Below, piece after piece: positions 1 through 4,843 of a stretch of 9,348 nucleotides of DNA. The translations under genes and the position numbers were made by a program. The DNA is taken from NCBI GenBank assembly GCA_001819095.1, contig MHLS01000001.1, forward strand, positions 1 through 9,348. The letters are read 5' to 3'. Below the pieces are notes generated by a model that saw nothing but the letters and a program-made list of their open reading frames with translations, was not told the origin of the DNA and searched no databases. The first letter of the stretch is position 1; each line of letters opens with the position of its first letter. This DNA is from Candidatus Lloydbacteria bacterium RIFCSPLOWO2_02_FULL_54_12. Lineage in GTDB: Bacteria > Patescibacteriota > Minisyncoccia > Phycocordibacterales > UBA6899.

Positions 1-60
1 TAACCGGACAGTAGTGGCCGCCTGCGGGGCTTTTCATGTCGGCTTTTTGTCAGAATGTGT

Positions 61-104
61 CGGAAGTTTTTACGACTGGTGCCGACGCTCCCCGCACACT
101 TCCG
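61..104. repeat. Weak inverted repeat 3' of the membrane protein gene
   Basis: CGGAAGT (61-67) is complementary to ACTTCCG (98-104), with a 30-base loop. It lies directly beyond the stop codon of the minus-strand membrane protein gene and could be a 3' hairpin, but no T-tract follows in the right place. The rest of bases 1-108 shows no gene that I can support. Confidence 0.25.
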
Positions 105-108
105 TACG

Positions 109-879
109 TCATAAAGGGATGGACCCGAAATGAATGTTGGGGTGATCTAAAACGCCGGTGATCACGAGTGCAATAAGAGCGACAAACGGCAGTGCCAATA
201 TAAAAACATATGGAATAGCGATGATATAGTGCCACCACCTTACGGGTCGAGCACCCCGTTCGCTCGGAATCGAATATGCTGGGAGGTACACCATGAGTCC
301 GTACACGAATACCCACTGGGGGAACATCGCCAACATGCCGGGGTTGCCGGCATAAAGCGCTTCAGCGACGGTGCCGATAATGCCGAAAAAAATAAAAATC
401 GCAAACGGAGAGAACTGGTACCGTTTGAGTAAATATGCGGTGGCCGCAAAAAGAGGGACGAACACGATGACACTGTGGAACATGACCACGTCGAAGTAAT
501 TTGTTGACGCGGTGATATAGGCCTCTCCTGTCTTCACTCCGAATGCCGGTGCAAGGTTGGTCATGGTGACCGTAACGGCCTCTTCGATAAGTGCGAGTAG
601 GGTGGCGAAGAGAACAAATTTTGTTTTCCATCCACCCGGAACCCCGAGAATGAGCCCCCGCACCTCTTCACGGAACCGATACATTAAAGATCCACCGAGA
701 AGTATCCAAAATATTATTAGTCCGCCCGCCATTCCGATTATCGCGCGACCGACGGGCTTGTCGATGTTGTCAATGAGAAGTAAGGTCGTTATGGCGAGAA
801 GAGCCAGAGCGAGGAGTCCGATGAACCATTTTTGAGCATTGTTTGGGGTACCCATTTCATTGCGCGCCGTCTTTTTCAC
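109..879 (-). CDS. Polytopic membrane protein, unrecognised (256 aa)
   Basis: I do not recognise this family. Hydrophobic stretches at about residues 19-36, 43-66, 88-110, 128-150, 157-175, 183-201 and 217-242 suggest seven membrane helices, so it is an integral membrane protein. Acidic residues fall in or next to helices: Glu99-Glu100 in LIEEAVTVTMTN and Glu173 in GTVAEAL. The pair recalls the EE signature of CPBP-type membrane proteases, but the other CPBP motifs are not evident and I do not assign it. The GTG start at 877-879 is preferred because a TTGCCC/TACACT promoter pair ends six bases upstream; an ATG at 853-855 (residue 9) is the alternative and has no ribosome binding site. On the minus strand the gene follows comF and the tRNA-Ser but is 325 bases away from the latter and probably has its own promoter. 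Confidence 0.85.
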   Translation of the reverse strand: MKKTARNEMGTPNNAQKWFIGLLALALLAITTLLLIDNIDKPVGRAIIGMAGGLIIFWILLGGSLMYRFREEVRGLILGVPGGWKTKFVLFATLLALIEEAVTVTMTNLAPAFGVKTGEAYITASTNYFDVVMFHSVIVFVPLFAATAYLLKRYQFSPFAIFIFFGIIGTVAEALYAGNPGMLAMFPQWVFVYGLMVYLPAYSIPSERGARPVRWWHYIIAIPYVFILALPFVALIALVITGVLDHPNIHFGSIPL

Positions 880-885
880 TTGTTC

Positions 886-913
886 AGTGTAGCGAGTTTA
901 TGTTTTTGGGCAA
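886..913 (-). promoter_or_regulatory. Promoter of the membrane protein gene, probably leaderless
   Basis: Read on the minus strand: -35 TTGCCC (913-908), a 16-base spacer, -10 TACACT (891-886), then six bases to the GTG codon. With usual start-site spacing, transcription would begin at or next to the start codon, giving a leaderless mRNA. Other genes here show the same geometry. Confidence 0.5.
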
Positions 914-999
914 TGTACGAGGGATTCGGTCACCCCGTGGTGTCGTCATCGCCACACTCCTCCTCGACTCTGGTTTTCAAATGGGATTCGCCCGCGACT

Positions 1000-1025
1000 C
1001 TCTGAGTTGCCGTCGCAACACAGAG
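1000..1025. repeat. Hairpin in the tRNA-Ser downstream region
   Basis: CTCTG-A-GTTGC pairs with GCAAC-A-CAGAG around the four-base loop CGTC, with a single A-A mismatch. It belongs to a run of palindromes between the membrane protein gene and the tRNA gene. No flanking T-tract marks it as a terminator. Confidence 0.6.
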
Positions 1026-1056
1026 GTCTGGGCACCAGCACCACAAGAGTACTTCC

Positions 1057-1108
1057 ATTTTGCTAAAGCAAAATTGGTCGCTCGCCTGTTTTGTCTGCTG
1101 ACAAAACA
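1057..1108. repeat. Two adjacent perfect hairpins
   Basis: ATTTTGC (1057-1063) pairs with GCAAAAT (1068-1074) over the loop TAAA. Thirteen bases on, TGTTTTGT (1087-1094) pairs with ACAAAACA (1101-1108) over CTGCTG. Both are perfect. The spacing rules out a CRISPR array, and the stems differ in sequence. Confidence 0.6.
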
Positions 1109-1118
1109 TGACTCCGCT

Positions 1119-1169
1119 GTTCGAATCCCTCTCGCAGGCAAAGCAGTTTGCCTGCTCCTCTCTGCAAAC
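1119..1169. repeat. Palindrome inside an inverted tRNA 3'-end-like fragment
   Basis: GCAGGCAAA (1134-1142) pairs perfectly with TTTGCCTGC (1147-1155) over the loop GCAG. On its left is GTTCGAATCCCTCTC (1119-1133) and on its right CCTCTCTGCAAAC (1157-1169). Both flanks resemble the T-loop/acceptor end and trailer of the nearby tRNA-Ser, but in inverted orientation. Without the palindrome the two flanks would roughly rejoin into one copy of that tRNA end. No D-arm or anticodon arm is present, so this is at most a fragment. Confidence 0.5.
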
Positions 1170-1196
1170 AAAAATGGCGCTAACGCGCTCGTTTTT
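1170..1196 (-). terminator. Candidate intrinsic terminator of tRNA-Ser
   Basis: Read on the minus strand just after the tRNA 3' end: an A-tract, then GCGC-GTTA-GCGC (1188-1177), then CA and five Ts. The stem is short (four G/C pairs, extendable through A5/T5), but the arrangement fits an intrinsic terminator. The wider stem (1158-1180 with 1185-1210) also includes the acceptor strand of the tRNA, so it could compete with acceptor pairing in the precursor. Confidence 0.45.
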
Positions 1197-1203
1197 GTGT
1201 TTG

Positions 1204-1294
1204 CGGAGAGGGAGGGATTCGAACCCTCGATACAATTTTTAGGTTGTATAGCGGATTAGCAATCCGCCGCTTTCAGCCGCTCAGCCACCTCTCC
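1204..1294 (-). tRNA. tRNA-Ser (anticodon GCU)
   Basis: This is a complete class II tRNA on the minus strand, decoding AGC/AGU serine codons. The acceptor stem pairs GGAGAGG (1294-1288) with CCTCTCC (1211-1205), with discriminator G at 1204. The D-arm carries GCTGAGCGG. The anticodon stem GCGGA/TCCGC holds the loop TTGCTAA, with the anticodon opposite bases 1258-1260. A long variable arm with ATACAA/TTGTAT pairing, typical of serine tRNAs, precedes the T-arm GAGGG-TTCGAAT-CCCTC. The full CCA is not encoded (CAA follows the discriminator), so CCA addition would be needed. It may be transcribed with comF, which lies upstream on the same strand. Confidence 0.95.
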
Positions 1295-1319
1295 AATATA
1301 CTGCGTATTGTCGCACATC

Positions 1320-1405
1320 GGTGGCTTCGCGTCTGCCACCCTCGCTTCGCTCACGGGTAAAAGTAAAGCAGTTTACTTTTACCCCACCCGAGCCACCTCT
1401 CCAAT
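1320..1405. repeat. Hairpins and a duplicated tRNA 5'-end fragment
   Basis: GGTGGC (1320-1325) pairs with GCCACC (1335-1340). A perfect 13-bp hairpin follows: GGGTAAAAGTAAA (1355-1367), loop GCAG, TTTACTTTTACCC (1372-1384). Its centre AAAGCAGTTT is identical to that of the palindrome at 1134-1155 on the other side of the tRNA. Right after it, AGCCACCTCTCCAAT (1391-1405) exactly repeats 1283-1297, the 5' end of the tRNA gene and its flank. This may be a remnant of tRNA duplication or an att-like scar; no integrase is in the window. Confidence 0.55.
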
Positions 1406-1453
1406 CCGAGTACTCTAGCATGTTACCATGCACTTTCAAGGTGCCTCTGGGCG

Positions 1454-1506
1454 GAGTACAAGGTCGAACCTTGAAGAATCAATTCCTAAGGTTCGACCTC
1501 GTACTC
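1454..1506. repeat. Family C hairpin, copy 1 (3' of comF)
   Basis: GAGTAC (1454-1459) pairs with GTACTC (1501-1506), and AGGTCGAACCTT (1461-1472) pairs perfectly with AAGGTTCGACCT (1488-1499); the one mismatch is 1460/1500. The loop is 15 bases. It ends 19 bases beyond the comF stop and could act as a 3' hairpin, though no T-tract follows on the minus strand. A related copy lies upstream of pilM. Confidence 0.65.
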
Positions 1507-1525
1507 AATATATTTGCGCGTGACA

Positions 1526-2173
1526 TTAGTGCGCAACGACGATGGTGAGTATACGCTTCGGTTTCCACGGGAGGAGTGCCCGCCGAGCTTCCTTCACCGT
1601 TGCGCCCGTCGTTACGACGTCGTCGATCAATATCACCGTTTTTCCCGCGATCCGTTCTCCGTTCCTTACGGCAAAGACGTGCTCGACGTTCTTTTCACGT
1701 TCGGTTTTCGTCCGCGCTTCGACCTGCCTTGCGTTCTCGCGCCGTTTTACCAGCATCTTGTGCTCCACACGAAGCGATAGCCCGTCTTCTTTTCCCGCTT
1801 CGGCAATGGCCGACGCAATGACGCCCGAGTGGTTATAGCCGCGCATGGCGACCGCTTTCACGGAGGCGGGGACCGGGATAAGCACGATCTCTTCCTTGTT
1901 GAGCGTGTTTTCCCGCGTGAGTTGTTTGAAAAACTCACGGTAAAGCGCCAAGCCGAAGTATTTGCCTAGTGCGCGTTTGCGATGGTACTTAAGCGCCCAA
2001 AGCGCGCGTTTGACGAGGGGGTGGCGGTAGTCGAAGAGTGCCGCAGTTGTGGAAGAAAGCGCCTGTGGCCGCGTGGTAATGGTGCGTTCACACAGTGCGC
2101 ACAGCGGGCTTCCCGTCTTATTGCAGCCGACACAGCGCTCCGGAAATAGGAGCAACAACAAATCCTTCAGCAT
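1526..2173 (-). CDS. comF: ComF family phosphoribosyltransferase-like protein (215 aa)
   Basis: ComF proteins combine an N-terminal zinc finger with a type I phosphoribosyltransferase fold. In other bacteria they are needed for uptake and processing of transforming DNA in the cytoplasm. Here Cys14, Cys17, Cys25 and Cys28 form two CxxC pairs for zinc. The middle has the usual VPxS...RGYNHS segment (100-116) and the family's RRENARQVEARTKTER stretch (144-160), followed by the PRPP-binding loop VILIDDVVTTGAT (180-192). Length is close to the family norm. The ATG at 2171-2173 is followed at once by a typical ComF N-terminus. A family A repeat ends 11 bases upstream, and there is no clear ribosome binding site. 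The pilus genes on the other strand make a link to competence pili plausible, but that is inference. Confidence 0.93.
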   Translation of the reverse strand: MLKDLLLLLFPERCVGCNKTGSPLCALCERTITTRPQALSSTTAALFDYRHPLVKRALWALKYHRKRALGKYFGLALYREFFKQLTRENTLNKEEIVLIPVPASVKAVAMRGYNHSGVIASAIAEAGKEDGLSLRVEHKMLVKRRENARQVEARTKTEREKNVEHVFAVRNGERIAGKTVILIDDVVTTGATVKEARRALLPWKPKRILTIVVAH

Positions 2174-2179
2174 TTTTCC

Positions 2180-2185
2180 AGTTTA
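2180..2185 (-). promoter_or_regulatory. Possible -10 box of comF
   Basis: On the minus strand TAAACT (2185-2180) matches four of six consensus positions and lies six bases before the ATG, the same spacing as other genes here. No convincing -35 box is visible in the adjoining repeat, so this is weak on its own. Confidence 0.3.
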
Positions 2186-2304
2186 CCCCGTTAGAGGTCG
2201 CGTGCGCCAGTTTTTCTTCCCAATAAAAACACACGGATTACGCTTCCCAAGGAGGTCGGACGATTCTTTTTGCTGGCGTCCACGCGCACTACCTCTAACG
2301 GGGT
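2185..2304. repeat. Family A inverted-repeat element, copy A1 (120 bp)
   Basis: The ends ACCCCGTTAGAGGT (2185-2198) and ACCTCTAACGGGGT (2291-2304) are perfect 14-bp inverted repeats. Pairing continues inward with a bulge, through GTGCGCCAG-like and CTGGCGTCCAC-like arms. The first 48 bases match copy A2 at 42 positions. It fills the upstream flank of comF. TTTACCCC occurs at both edges (2182-2189 and 2304-2311) and may be a target duplication or part of the element. No transposase is present. Confidence 0.75.
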
Positions 2305-2306
2305 TT

Positions 2307-2419
2307 ACCCCGTAGTAGACCCCGATACAATTTTTTTACGTACCCCATTTTACGTCTCGCATATCAGTAAGTTATTGCGACATTGGCCTTTGTAAACATG
2401 GTGGGGCTCACTACGGGGT
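2307..2419. repeat. Family B inverted-repeat element, copy B1 (113 bp)
   Basis: The ends are ACCCCGTAGTAGACCCC (2307-2323) and GGGGCTCACTACGGGGT (2403-2419), complementary at most positions. It abuts family A copies on both sides, and each junction is the palindrome GGGGTTTACCCC. The interior is AT-rich and encodes no convincing protein. Two more copies lie at 3820-3927 and 5892-5995. Confidence 0.7.
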
Positions 2420-2421
2420 TT

Positions 2422-2480
2422 ACCCCACTAGAGGTCGCGTGCGCCAGTTTTTCTTTCCGATCGAAACACCCTAGTGTACG
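2422..2480. repeat. Family A short copy A2
   Basis: The left half is clearly related to A1, including GTCGCGTGCGCCAGTTTTTC. The right half is missing or strongly shortened. The terminal stem differs from other copies but still pairs: CACTAG (2426-2431) with CTAGTG (2471-2476), and GGT (2433-2435) with ACC (2468-2470), leaving one bulged A. Confidence 0.55.
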
Positions 2481-2485
2481 AATCA

Positions 2486-2541
2486 GGTACAACGTAGAAT
2501 CTTAACTCGCCTCAGGCGAACCAAGGGTTCTACCTTGTACC
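2486..2541. repeat. Family C hairpin, copy 2 (upstream of pilM)
   Basis: GGTACAA (2486-2492) pairs with TTGTACC (2535-2541), and GTAGAA (2494-2499) pairs with TTCTAC (2528-2533), with one mismatch between. An inner hairpin TCGCC-TCA-GGCGA (2507-2519) caps it. The flank CCCGCC and the arm order match copy 1 read on the opposite strand. With A1, B1 and A2 it accounts for almost all of the 422 gene-free bases between comF and pilM. Confidence 0.6.
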
Positions 2542-2579
2542 CCGCCTCCACACTTTTGGAGTTTCCATAAGGTAAATCG

Positions 2580-2588
2580 TGCTATAAT
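2580..2588 (+). promoter_or_regulatory. Extended -10 promoter of pilM
   Basis: TGCTATAAT is a perfect -10 hexamer (2583-2588) with the TGn extension. Seven bases separate it from the GTG start codon, so the transcript probably begins at the start codon or one to two bases before it. No strong -35 box stands at the usual distance, as is common with extended -10 promoters. Confidence 0.65.
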
Positions 2589-2595
2589 AGAGAAC

Positions 2596-3726
2596 GTGGC
2601 AAACATACTTGAGCAGTTGCGCAAGCTTCTTCCCTCGTCGCTTTTTCCCAAGCCGGGAGCGGGTAGTGTCGTTGGCGTTGATATCGGCAGTGCCTTCGTG
2701 AAAGTAGTAGAACTCGGTGCGAAGGGCGGCAAGGCGACGCTTAAGACCTACGGCGAGTCCGCGCTCGGGCCCGTTGCTGGATTTGAGGTAGGTCAGGCGA
2801 CGAATCTCCCCGCAGAAAAACTTGCTGAAGTGATCATCGGGCTCTTTCGTGAAGCGAATGTGGTCAGTCGTGACATCAGTTTTTCTATTCCGCTTACGTC
2901 GACCCTGCTGACGGTGATCGAAATGCCCGATGTGGATGCGGATCAACTCAAGGAGATGATCCCGCTTGAGGCGCGCAAGTATATCCCCACGGCGATTACC
3001 GAAGTTTCGCTTTCGCATTGGATCATACCGAAGAGTAACGCCGTGTACGTCGACCCCGATGCGGAGGCGAAGAATAAGAATGCGCCGCCGAAGGTTGAGG
3101 TACTGCTCGCCGTGGTTCACAACGACGTGATTGCAAAGTACAACGACATCGCAAAGAGGATCGGCGCAACCGGTGTTTCCTTCGAGATTGAAACATTTTC
3201 GACGATCAGAGCGGTCTTGGGACGCGATAACGCACCGTCGATGCTCATTGATATCGGCGCGGCGAATACGAAGGTTGCCTTGATCGAGGAGGGGGTCGTG
3301 CGCAGTTCACACCTTATCAATTCCGGTTCGCAAGACATCACTTCCGCGCTGGCTCGCGCGAAAGGTATCTCCGTCGTCGAGGCCGAAGAAATAAAACAGA
3401 CGTTCGGTCTTTTCGGCGATCCCAACGATCCGTCGGTCGCAGAGATCGTCCGCCTTGCGGCGGATCGTATGTTCGCCGAGGCAAGTCGCATTTTTGAAAA
3501 GTATCAGCGTGAGCGCCGTGTCGCCATCGGGAAGGTGGTGCTTGCCGGAGGAGGTTCGCTCATGAAAGGGGTCCCCGAATTGGTATCCAATGGTTTCGGG
3601 GTCAGTGCCGTCTACGGGAACGCATTCGGATCGGTCGAGGCGCCTGCGGCAATCCTCCCTCTCTTGAAAGAAGCGGGACCGGAGTTCGCGGTCGCGGCAG
3701 GTCTTGCACTTCGAAAGTTCGTGTAG
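2596..3726 (+). CDS. pilM: PilM, type IV pilus inner-membrane platform ATPase-fold protein (376 aa)
   Basis: PilM is a cytoplasmic actin-like protein that binds nucleotide and the N-terminal tail of PilN, linking the pilus motor side to the PilN/PilO platform. The actin/FtsA-type signatures are visible: phosphate 1 loop VGVDIGSAFVK (26-36), phosphate 2 loop DIGAANTKV (219-227) and the adenosine motif VLAGGGSLMKG (315-325). MIPLEARKYIP (121-131) is a typical PilM segment. The length of 376 residues is close to the family norm. The GTG start is chosen because the first 20 residues look like a PilM N-terminus and a promoter ends seven bases before it; there is no Shine-Dalgarno sequence. It is first of the pilus genes, but 338 bases separate it from pilN, so the two may not depend on one promoter. 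Confidence 0.95.
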   Translation: MANILEQLRKLLPSSLFPKPGAGSVVGVDIGSAFVKVVELGAKGGKATLKTYGESALGPVAGFEVGQATNLPAEKLAEVIIGLFREANVVSRDISFSIPLTSTLLTVIEMPDVDADQLKEMIPLEARKYIPTAITEVSLSHWIIPKSNAVYVDPDAEAKNKNAPPKVEVLLAVVHNDVIAKYNDIAKRIGATGVSFEIETFSTIRAVLGRDNAPSMLIDIGAANTKVALIEEGVVRSSHLINSGSQDITSALARAKGISVVEAEEIKQTFGLFGDPNDPSVAEIVRLAADRMFAEASRIFEKYQRERRVAIGKVVLAGGGSLMKGVPELVSNGFGVSAVYGNAFGSVEAPAAILPLLKEAGPEFAVAAGLALRKFV

Positions 3727-3728
3727 GC

Positions 3729-3772
3729 CGGCCCCCGTTCTCCTTTTAAGACAACTTGCGAACGGCGAGGGC
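3729..3772. repeat. Imperfect inverted repeat after pilM
   Basis: CCGTTC and GAACGG, extended by flanking GCCC and GGGC with small offsets, can form a stem over a loop of about 20 bases. It starts three bases after the pilM stop. It could be a weak terminator or 3' stabiliser, or part of another small repeat. No run of Ts follows. Confidence 0.35.
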
Positions 3773-3819
3773 ACTTACTGTAGATTTAGTACCATTGCCA
3801 TGCGCTATTTGGCACTGAA

Positions 3820-3927
3820 ACTCCGTATAGAGCCTACTCGGACGGGGGAAAATGGCGGTAAAGTAGTGCTTGTCCGCGAGTAATCTGTCTGTGTACAATA
3901 GATTTGAATCTTGGTCTACTGCGGGGT
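3820..3927. repeat. Family B element, diverged inverted copy B3 (108 bp)
   Basis: The left end ACTCCGTATAGAGCC (3820-3834) matches the B1 right end read in reverse at 12 of 15 positions. The right end GGTCTACTGCGGGGT (3913-3927) matches the reversed left end of B1. The interior also resembles copy B2 read on its minus strand: both have GGTAAAG, a TAGTG-like segment, GAGT and GTACAAT in that order. It is therefore a family B copy in the opposite orientation to B1 and B2. Confidence 0.55.
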
Positions 3928-3932
3928 ACAAT
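3904..3932 (+). promoter_or_regulatory. Candidate promoter for pilN and following genes
   Basis: TTGAAT (3904-3909), a 17-base spacer and TACAAT (3927-3932) match sigma-70 consensus at 4/6 and 5/6. Transcription would start near 3939, just before the family A element, producing an RNA leader of about 125 bases ahead of pilN. The promoter is built from the right end of the family B element. A second pair, TTGTCC (3870-3875) and TACAAT (3894-3899) with an 18-base spacer, lies inside the same element. Confidence 0.45.
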
Positions 3933-3948
3933 GGCGTTAAGGAATGGG

Positions 3949-4065
3949 TCCCGTTAGAGGTCGCGGACACCGACATCGATATCCATCACAATTTATGATT
4001 GCTATTACCAACAAAAATCGAGGAGAAGCGGCACCGCGATTGGCCGCGTCCTACCTCTAACGGGA
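3949..4065. repeat. Family A element, copy A3, ending on the pilN start codon (117 bp)
   Basis: The ends TCCCGTTAGAGGT (3949-3961) and ACCTCTAACGGGA (4053-4065) are perfect inverted repeats. The last base is the A of the pilN ATG. Inner arms GTCGCGGAC and GCCGCGTCC extend the pairing. Its interior resembles copy A4 (TTATGA early, then CAACAA and AATC). With B3 and the promoter it accounts for most of the 338-base pilM-pilN gap. Confidence 0.75.
3995..4060 (+). CDS. Possible 21-residue leader peptide inside element A3
   Basis: An ATG opens a 21-residue frame that begins MIAITNKNRG and ends ASYL. It stops with TAA inside the right arm of the repeat, four bases before the pilN ATG. The equivalent element before pilO holds a similar frame. 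There is no ribosome binding site, the peptide matches no family I know, and the reading frame could be accidental. If translated, it would carry ribosomes through the stem and into pilN. Confidence 0.3.
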   Translation: MIAITNKNRGEAAPRLAASYL

Positions 4066-4721
4066 TGGATAAATTCGATACATCGTTTATTCCCCAACAA
4101 CCGCTCCTTAAGGTGGAGGGTTCTTCGCGCGTCAAAGAACGCGTCAACCTCCCGCTCATCATCGGCTTCGTTTTCCTTTTTGTCTCCGCGCTTGTTTTCG
4201 GAGGATTATATTTCTACGAAATGAGCGTCGAGCGGCGCATCGTAGCGTTGGAGAAGGACCTCGAGGAAAAAGAGGCGATGCTCAACATCGCTGACATCGA
4301 CCGCTACAAGAAGATCGACGAACGCTTGACGCTCGCCAGACAGTTGCTTGAAGAACACATTGCCTTTTCGAGCATCCTTGCCCTTCTCGAGAAGATCACT
4401 GCGGAGGATATCGGTTTCACCACGTTGAGCTACGCTCCGAGTGAGGGAGGTGCGATCAAAGTGAGTTTGCACGGGCTAGCGCCGAGTTATAGCGCGGTAT
4501 ATGTGCAGGCTGAAGCTTGGCGGGGCATGAAGCAACTTTTGAAGGAGGTCAAAATGGAGATGCCGGTACTCAACCCTGACGACGGTACGGTCGGCTTCGG
4601 CGCTTCGCTTACCATTGATACGGGTTACACGAAATATGCACGGACCGCAAGAGAAGGAGGTGGGGCGCCGAGCGTCGAAACGTCCACGGACACGGATGCT
4701 GTAACAGATGAACCGCAATGA
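4065..4721 (+). CDS. pilN: PilN-like type IV pilus assembly protein (218 aa)
   Basis: PilN is a bitopic inner-membrane protein whose short cytoplasmic tail binds PilM and whose outer part pairs with PilO. Here residues 1-28 are the tail, with FIPQQPLL in place of the classical INLLP-like motif. A membrane helix covers 29-51, a charged helical segment likely to form a coiled coil covers about 54-95, and an alpha/beta domain follows (about 100-200) before a low-complexity acidic tail. The divergent sequence makes position and architecture the main support. I chose the ATG at 4065: an upstream TTG at 3999 would add 22 residues encoded wholly by the repeat element. There is no Shine-Dalgarno sequence. 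The stop lies two bases before another family A element and 121 bases before pilO. Confidence 0.85.
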   Translation: MDKFDTSFIPQQPLLKVEGSSRVKERVNLPLIIGFVFLFVSALVFGGLYFYEMSVERRIVALEKDLEEKEAMLNIADIDRYKKIDERLTLARQLLEEHIAFSSILALLEKITAEDIGFTTLSYAPSEGGAIKVSLHGLAPSYSAVYVQAEAWRGMKQLLKEVKMEMPVLNPDDGTVGFGASLTIDTGYTKYARTAREGGGAPSVETSTDTDAVTDEPQ

Positions 4722-4722
4722 A

Positions 4723-4843
4723 TCCCGTTAGAGGTCGCGGACCCGAAGTCAATTTTATGAAAACAATGACCGTAGCGATTATGAGCAACAATAATCAGGC
4801 ACGAGCGTGGACAACAGTGTTCGCGCCCTACCTCTAACTGGGA
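4723..4843. repeat. Family A element, copy A4, ending on the pilO start codon (121 bp)
   Basis: The left end TCCCGTTAGAGGT (4723-4735) pairs with ACCTCTAACTGGGA (4830-4843), with one extra T in the right arm; the final A is the first base of the pilO ATG. The left end starts two bases after the pilN stop. It fills the entire pilN-pilO gap and has the same orientation as A3. Confidence 0.75.
4757..4837 (+). CDS. Possible 26-residue leader peptide inside element A4
   Basis: The frame begins MKTMTVAIMSNNN and ends APYL, stopping with TAA five bases before the pilO ATG. It shares an AI..N.N core and a YL ending with the frame in A3. The length differences between them are whole codons (four before the shared AI, one after). 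Both starts sit in the context CAATTT(T)ATGA. Coding status is unproven, and the YL ending is partly imposed by the repeat arm. Confidence 0.3.
   Translation: MKTMTVAIMSNNNQARAWTTVFAPYL

Noticed and set aside
109..879. CPBP-type membrane protease assignment
   Set aside because: Only the EE pair resembles that family; the FxxxR and HxxxN/B motifs in the expected helices are not seen.
930..1259. Open frames over the tRNA region on both strands (100-138 codons)
   Set aside because: They translate tRNA and hairpin DNA, giving the RGFESL-type peptides known from misannotated tRNA loci.
1000..1384. CRISPR array
   Set aside because: Hairpins differ in sequence and spacing, there are no uniform repeats with unique spacers, and no cas gene is present.
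2530..3120. Long minus-strand open frame (196 codons) across the pilM 5' half
   Set aside because: It is antisense to pilM, whose family motifs are clear, and shows no recognisable domain.
3999..4064. N-terminal extension of PilN from a TTG codon
   Set aside because: The added 22 residues are encoded entirely by the family A repeat. The ATG at 4065 gives a sensible tail and membrane helix.
3949..4065. Classical insertion sequence or riboswitch
   Set aside because: At about 120 bp there is no room for a transposase, and no known aptamer core is recognisable. Only inverted ends and a weakly conserved interior can be supported.
4807..4842. N-terminal extension of PilO from a GTG codon
   Set aside because: The 12 extra residues come from the repeat arm and would bury the membrane helix behind an unrelated segment; the ATG at 4843 fits the family.
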